Source: Caldisericia bacterium
Lineage (GTDB): Bacteria; Caldisericota; Caldisericia; B22-G15
DNA: 22,829 nucleotides
Assembly (NCBI GenBank): GCA_021158845.1
Contig: JAGGSY010000089.1
Span: 1-22,829, forward strand
Reading direction: 5' to 3'
Shown piece after piece: positions 21,072 through 22,829 of the stretch (positions within the stretch are counted from its first letter, which is position 1; every line of letters starts with the position of its first letter). The translations under genes were made by a program, and so were the position numbers. The notes below the pieces were generated by a model. It was not told the DNA's origin and made no database searches. It saw only the letters and a list, made by a program, of their open reading frames with translations.

Positions 21072-22829
21072 TTAGCCTCCTTTATAGTTTTCACCAAAAT
21101 GATTTGAAAACTCTATTAAATCCTCTCCATCAATTAAACCATCCATAGTGAAATCCACAATATCAAGATAGTTTTCATCTGGGTAGTAAAACCCAAAATG
21201 ATTTGAAAACTCTATTAAATCCTCTCCATCCACCATTCCATCAAGATTAATATCCCATACTGGGTATTCCCTCTCTTCTATCACTATATTTTCTGAGGTG
21301 ACTTTCTCAATTTCCATTTCATTATTTATAACGATGTTTTTGAGTTCAACTTTAGCTTCATTCTCTTTTTTACTAAAGAATAGAAGAGTAAAAAGAGTTT
21401 TTTTAGATATATCCTTCAAATTAAACATAATCTTTCCATCTGATAATTCTTTAAATGAGACTGTACCATCAGTTTCTATCTTAAAAAATTTCATAACCTC
21501 TGGATCATACTCAATATAGCCTTTCATAGAAGATATAAGTTTTGAAGATGAAAAGGATAATTTAAAGAGTTTCCCAACTCTGGTTTCAACCTGATTTGAA
21601 AAGATATTTAAAGTTTCCCCCGTAACTTTCAATGAAACGGATGGATCACCAAGAATATTAAATACATAAATATTCTGGTATCTTTCATACTTTTGAAGAG
21701 GATAAATAAAGTTTTCAAAGTAATACTCCTTAGCTTCATTCAAGGATTTTGATACATCAAGAAGGTTAGATAAATTTTCAGAAAATTTGTACATGATGCT
21801 TTGAAACCATCCATCTTCCACATCTCTCCATCCCAATCCATACCAAGCTGTTTCAGTGGAAGCAATAACACTTACTGAATAGGATTTAAGAAAGAGATGA
21901 GCCAACGAATCTTCTACATCATGCATGTTATCACACGCTCCCATAAAAGTTATAGATGGGACACTTGTATCCATGTTTGATAGCGAATTTGCATCTACAA
22001 ATTTTATAAAATTACCCTCATCGTCTTGAAAATAACCATCCTTATTTTTATCTTCAATCCATATCTTTCTAAAAGTTGCCTGAGGCAATCCATGTCCTTG
22101 CCAGAGGATAAGTGTAGGTTTACTTTCTTTCTGATAGTTTATAAAGTTATCGTATGTTAAAGGAATCCCCTCAACATCTGAAATTCTAATTCCCTCCTTT
22201 TCTGAGAGGAATGTTCCAACAAAGCCTTTATCTTTTAAAGTTTTATCAAAGATTACTTTTAAAGAGAGTGCACCATCTGTTTCTGGCATTTCACCAAAAA
22301 TACCTTTCTCTTTAAAGTTCCAGAACCCCCCTGGTAGAAGAACTTTAGATTTGTTTTCTAATTTTTCAAAAGATATGGTTCTATTTAGAATTTCCACCAC
22401 ATTATCTATATCATCTTCTGGAATTCTACCTACACCAATCTCTGAGTAAAAGTCAATTTTATCTTCCTCAGGTTCTCCCGGATAATCATCGTTATCAAAA
22501 TTTATATTGCTATCTAACTCTCCATAAAAAAAGTCTGTTTCAACTGGGAGATCTTCGCCATTTGGATGAGGGAAGACAATAAACATAGGAATCTCATCTG
22601 TAGTTCCAATTAATAAAAGGTATTTCATGTTCATGCTTTCATAATTTTCCTTAAGGTAGTTTCTTATATCTTCTTCTATATTTTCTTCTCTAAAATCTTC
22701 AAGAGGTTTAAACACAACATTGAAACCTTCCTTTTCTTTATAATCAACAAAAAAATCAAGCCTTTCTTCTAAATCTTTCTTCCCTATGATAAGGTAGGTG
22801 GGATAATCCAATCTTTTTTGTCTACTACT
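21072..22829 (-). CDS. gingipain-family (C25) cysteine peptidase with two C-terminal dockerin-like repeats (5' partial)
   Basis: The reading frame is open to the window end; the first start codon inside is TTG 22811, and a signal peptide is probably outside. Numbering is from that TTG. The catalytic dyad of clan CD is clear: TLILWQGHGLP (H240) and SITFMGACDNM (C293). The N-terminal YLLLIGTTDEIP and GVGRIPEDD also match C25 proteins. An EF-hand-like loop DKNKDGYFQDDE (254-265) lies between the dyad residues. Residues about 395-510 are a probable immunoglobulin-like beta region. Two dockerin type I-like repeats end the protein: DINLDGMVDGEDL (from 520) and DFTMDGLIDGEDL (from 553), each followed by IEFSNHFG, 33 residues apart. 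It should be a secreted calcium-dependent peptidase. It ends 2 nt before the Roadblock start. Confidence 0.92.
   Translation of the reverse strand, partial: SSRQKRLDYPTYLIIGKKDLEERLDFFVDYKEKEGFNVVFKPLEDFREENIEEDIRNYLKENYESMNMKYLLLIGTTDEIPMFIVFPHPNGEDLPVETDFFYGELDSNINFDNDDYPGEPEEDKIDFYSEIGVGRIPEDDIDNVVEILNRTISFEKLENKSKVLLPGGFWNFKEKGIFGEMPETDGALSLKVIFDKTLKDKGFVGTFLSEKEGIRISDVEGIPLTYDNFINYQKESKPTLILWQGHGLPQATFRKIWIEDKNKDGYFQDDEGNFIKFVDANSLSNMDTSVPSITFMGACDNMHDVEDSLAHLFLKSYSVSVIASTETAWYGLGWRDVEDGWFQSIMYKFSENLSNLLDVSKSLNEAKEYYFENFIYPLQKYERYQNIYVFNILGDPSVSLKVTGETLNIFSNQVETRVGKLFKLSFSSSKLISSMKGYIEYDPEVMKFFKIETDGTVSFKELSDGKIMFNLKDISKKTLFTLLFFSKKENEAKVELKNIVINNEMEIEKVTSENIVIEEREYPVWDINLDGMVDGEDLIEFSNHFGFYYPDENYLDIVDFTMDGLIDGEDLIEFSNHFGENYKGG
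21094..21230 (-). repeat. exact 38-bp direct repeat within the dockerin-like tail
   Basis: The 38 bp at 21094-21131 and 21193-21230 are identical, 99 nt (33 codons) apart and in frame. They encode the shared DGEDLIEFSNHFG core of both calcium repeats. The flanking codons differ. Confidence 0.95.

Noticed and set aside
20579..21148. A 189-codon plus-strand frame antisense to hutU and the Roadblock gene
   Set aside because: It spans two well-identified minus-strand genes, has a Ser/Leu-rich composition typical of antisense frames and resembles no family.
21072..21285. Evidence of a cellulosome
   Set aside because: Dockerin-like repeats on a peptidase occur in many bacteria without cellulosomes, and no cohesin or glycoside hydrolase is in the window.
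1..22829. CRISPR arrays, tRNA or rRNA genes, insertion sequences or prophage
   Set aside because: No repeat-spacer pattern, transposase, integrase or structural RNA signature was found; nearly all the DNA is accounted for by housekeeping-type genes.

Overview
This is a densely coding, AT-rich bacterial window with no tRNA, rRNA, CRISPR or insertion sequence that I can see. Arginine is mostly AGA/AGG, ATA isoleucine codons are common, and the proteins are rich in Lys, Glu and Ile. That pattern suits a low-GC, probably thermophilic, deep-branching anaerobe. The core gene order lepA-hemW-hrcA-...-rsmE-mtaB-rpsU-phoH-(HD hydrolase)-ybeY-dgkA-cdd-recO resembles the Bacillota arrangement, but with distinctive losses and insertions. 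I cannot name the phylum from the sequence alone.

Layout. (1) Positions 1-2343, plus strand: a partial gene for a membrane-anchored protein with an acidic linker and a C-terminal PIN-like domain, then a LigB-type class III dioxygenase-like protein and an AMMECR1 protein. The last two are often fused as 'AmmeMemoRadiSam system protein A'. (2) Positions 16018-2349, minus strand: an almost gapless run of 15 genes. It carries translation and ribosome genes (lepA, rsmE, mtaB, rpsU, ybeY), heme biosynthesis or trafficking (hemW), a heat-shock repressor (hrcA), the phoH ATPase, an HD-domain c-di-AMP phosphodiesterase-like membrane protein, undecaprenol/diacylglycerol kinase, a CorC/HlyC transporter-like protein, nucleoside salvage and triose metabolism (cdd, tpiA, deoC) and recombination (recO). 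Genes overlap by up to 56 nt, and several Shine-Dalgarno sequences sit inside the last codons of the gene before, so translational coupling is likely. (3) Positions 16084-18530, plus strand: a B12-binding-type radical SAM protein and an exported or membrane polymer-forming (bactofilin-like) protein. (4) Positions 22829-18645, minus strand: a secreted gingipain-type (C25) cysteine peptidase with two dockerin-like calcium repeats (N-terminus outside the window), a Roadblock/LC7 protein, urocanate hydratase and a DUF123-type GIY-YIG protein.

The most interesting points are: the membrane-tethered PIN-like protein beside the split LigB/AMMECR1 pair; a phoH gene that appears to need an AUA start codon placed correctly behind a strong Shine-Dalgarno; a 65-bp divergent intergenic region whose promoters would give leaderless or nearly leaderless mRNAs; loss of grpE-dnaK-dnaJ-prmA and of era from an otherwise conserved locus; an exact 38-bp internal duplication in the dockerin-like tail of the peptidase; and the unusual peptidase/Roadblock/HutU/GIY-YIG operon. 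I see no clear defence system or mobile element. No stretch longer than 120 bases lacks a gene.
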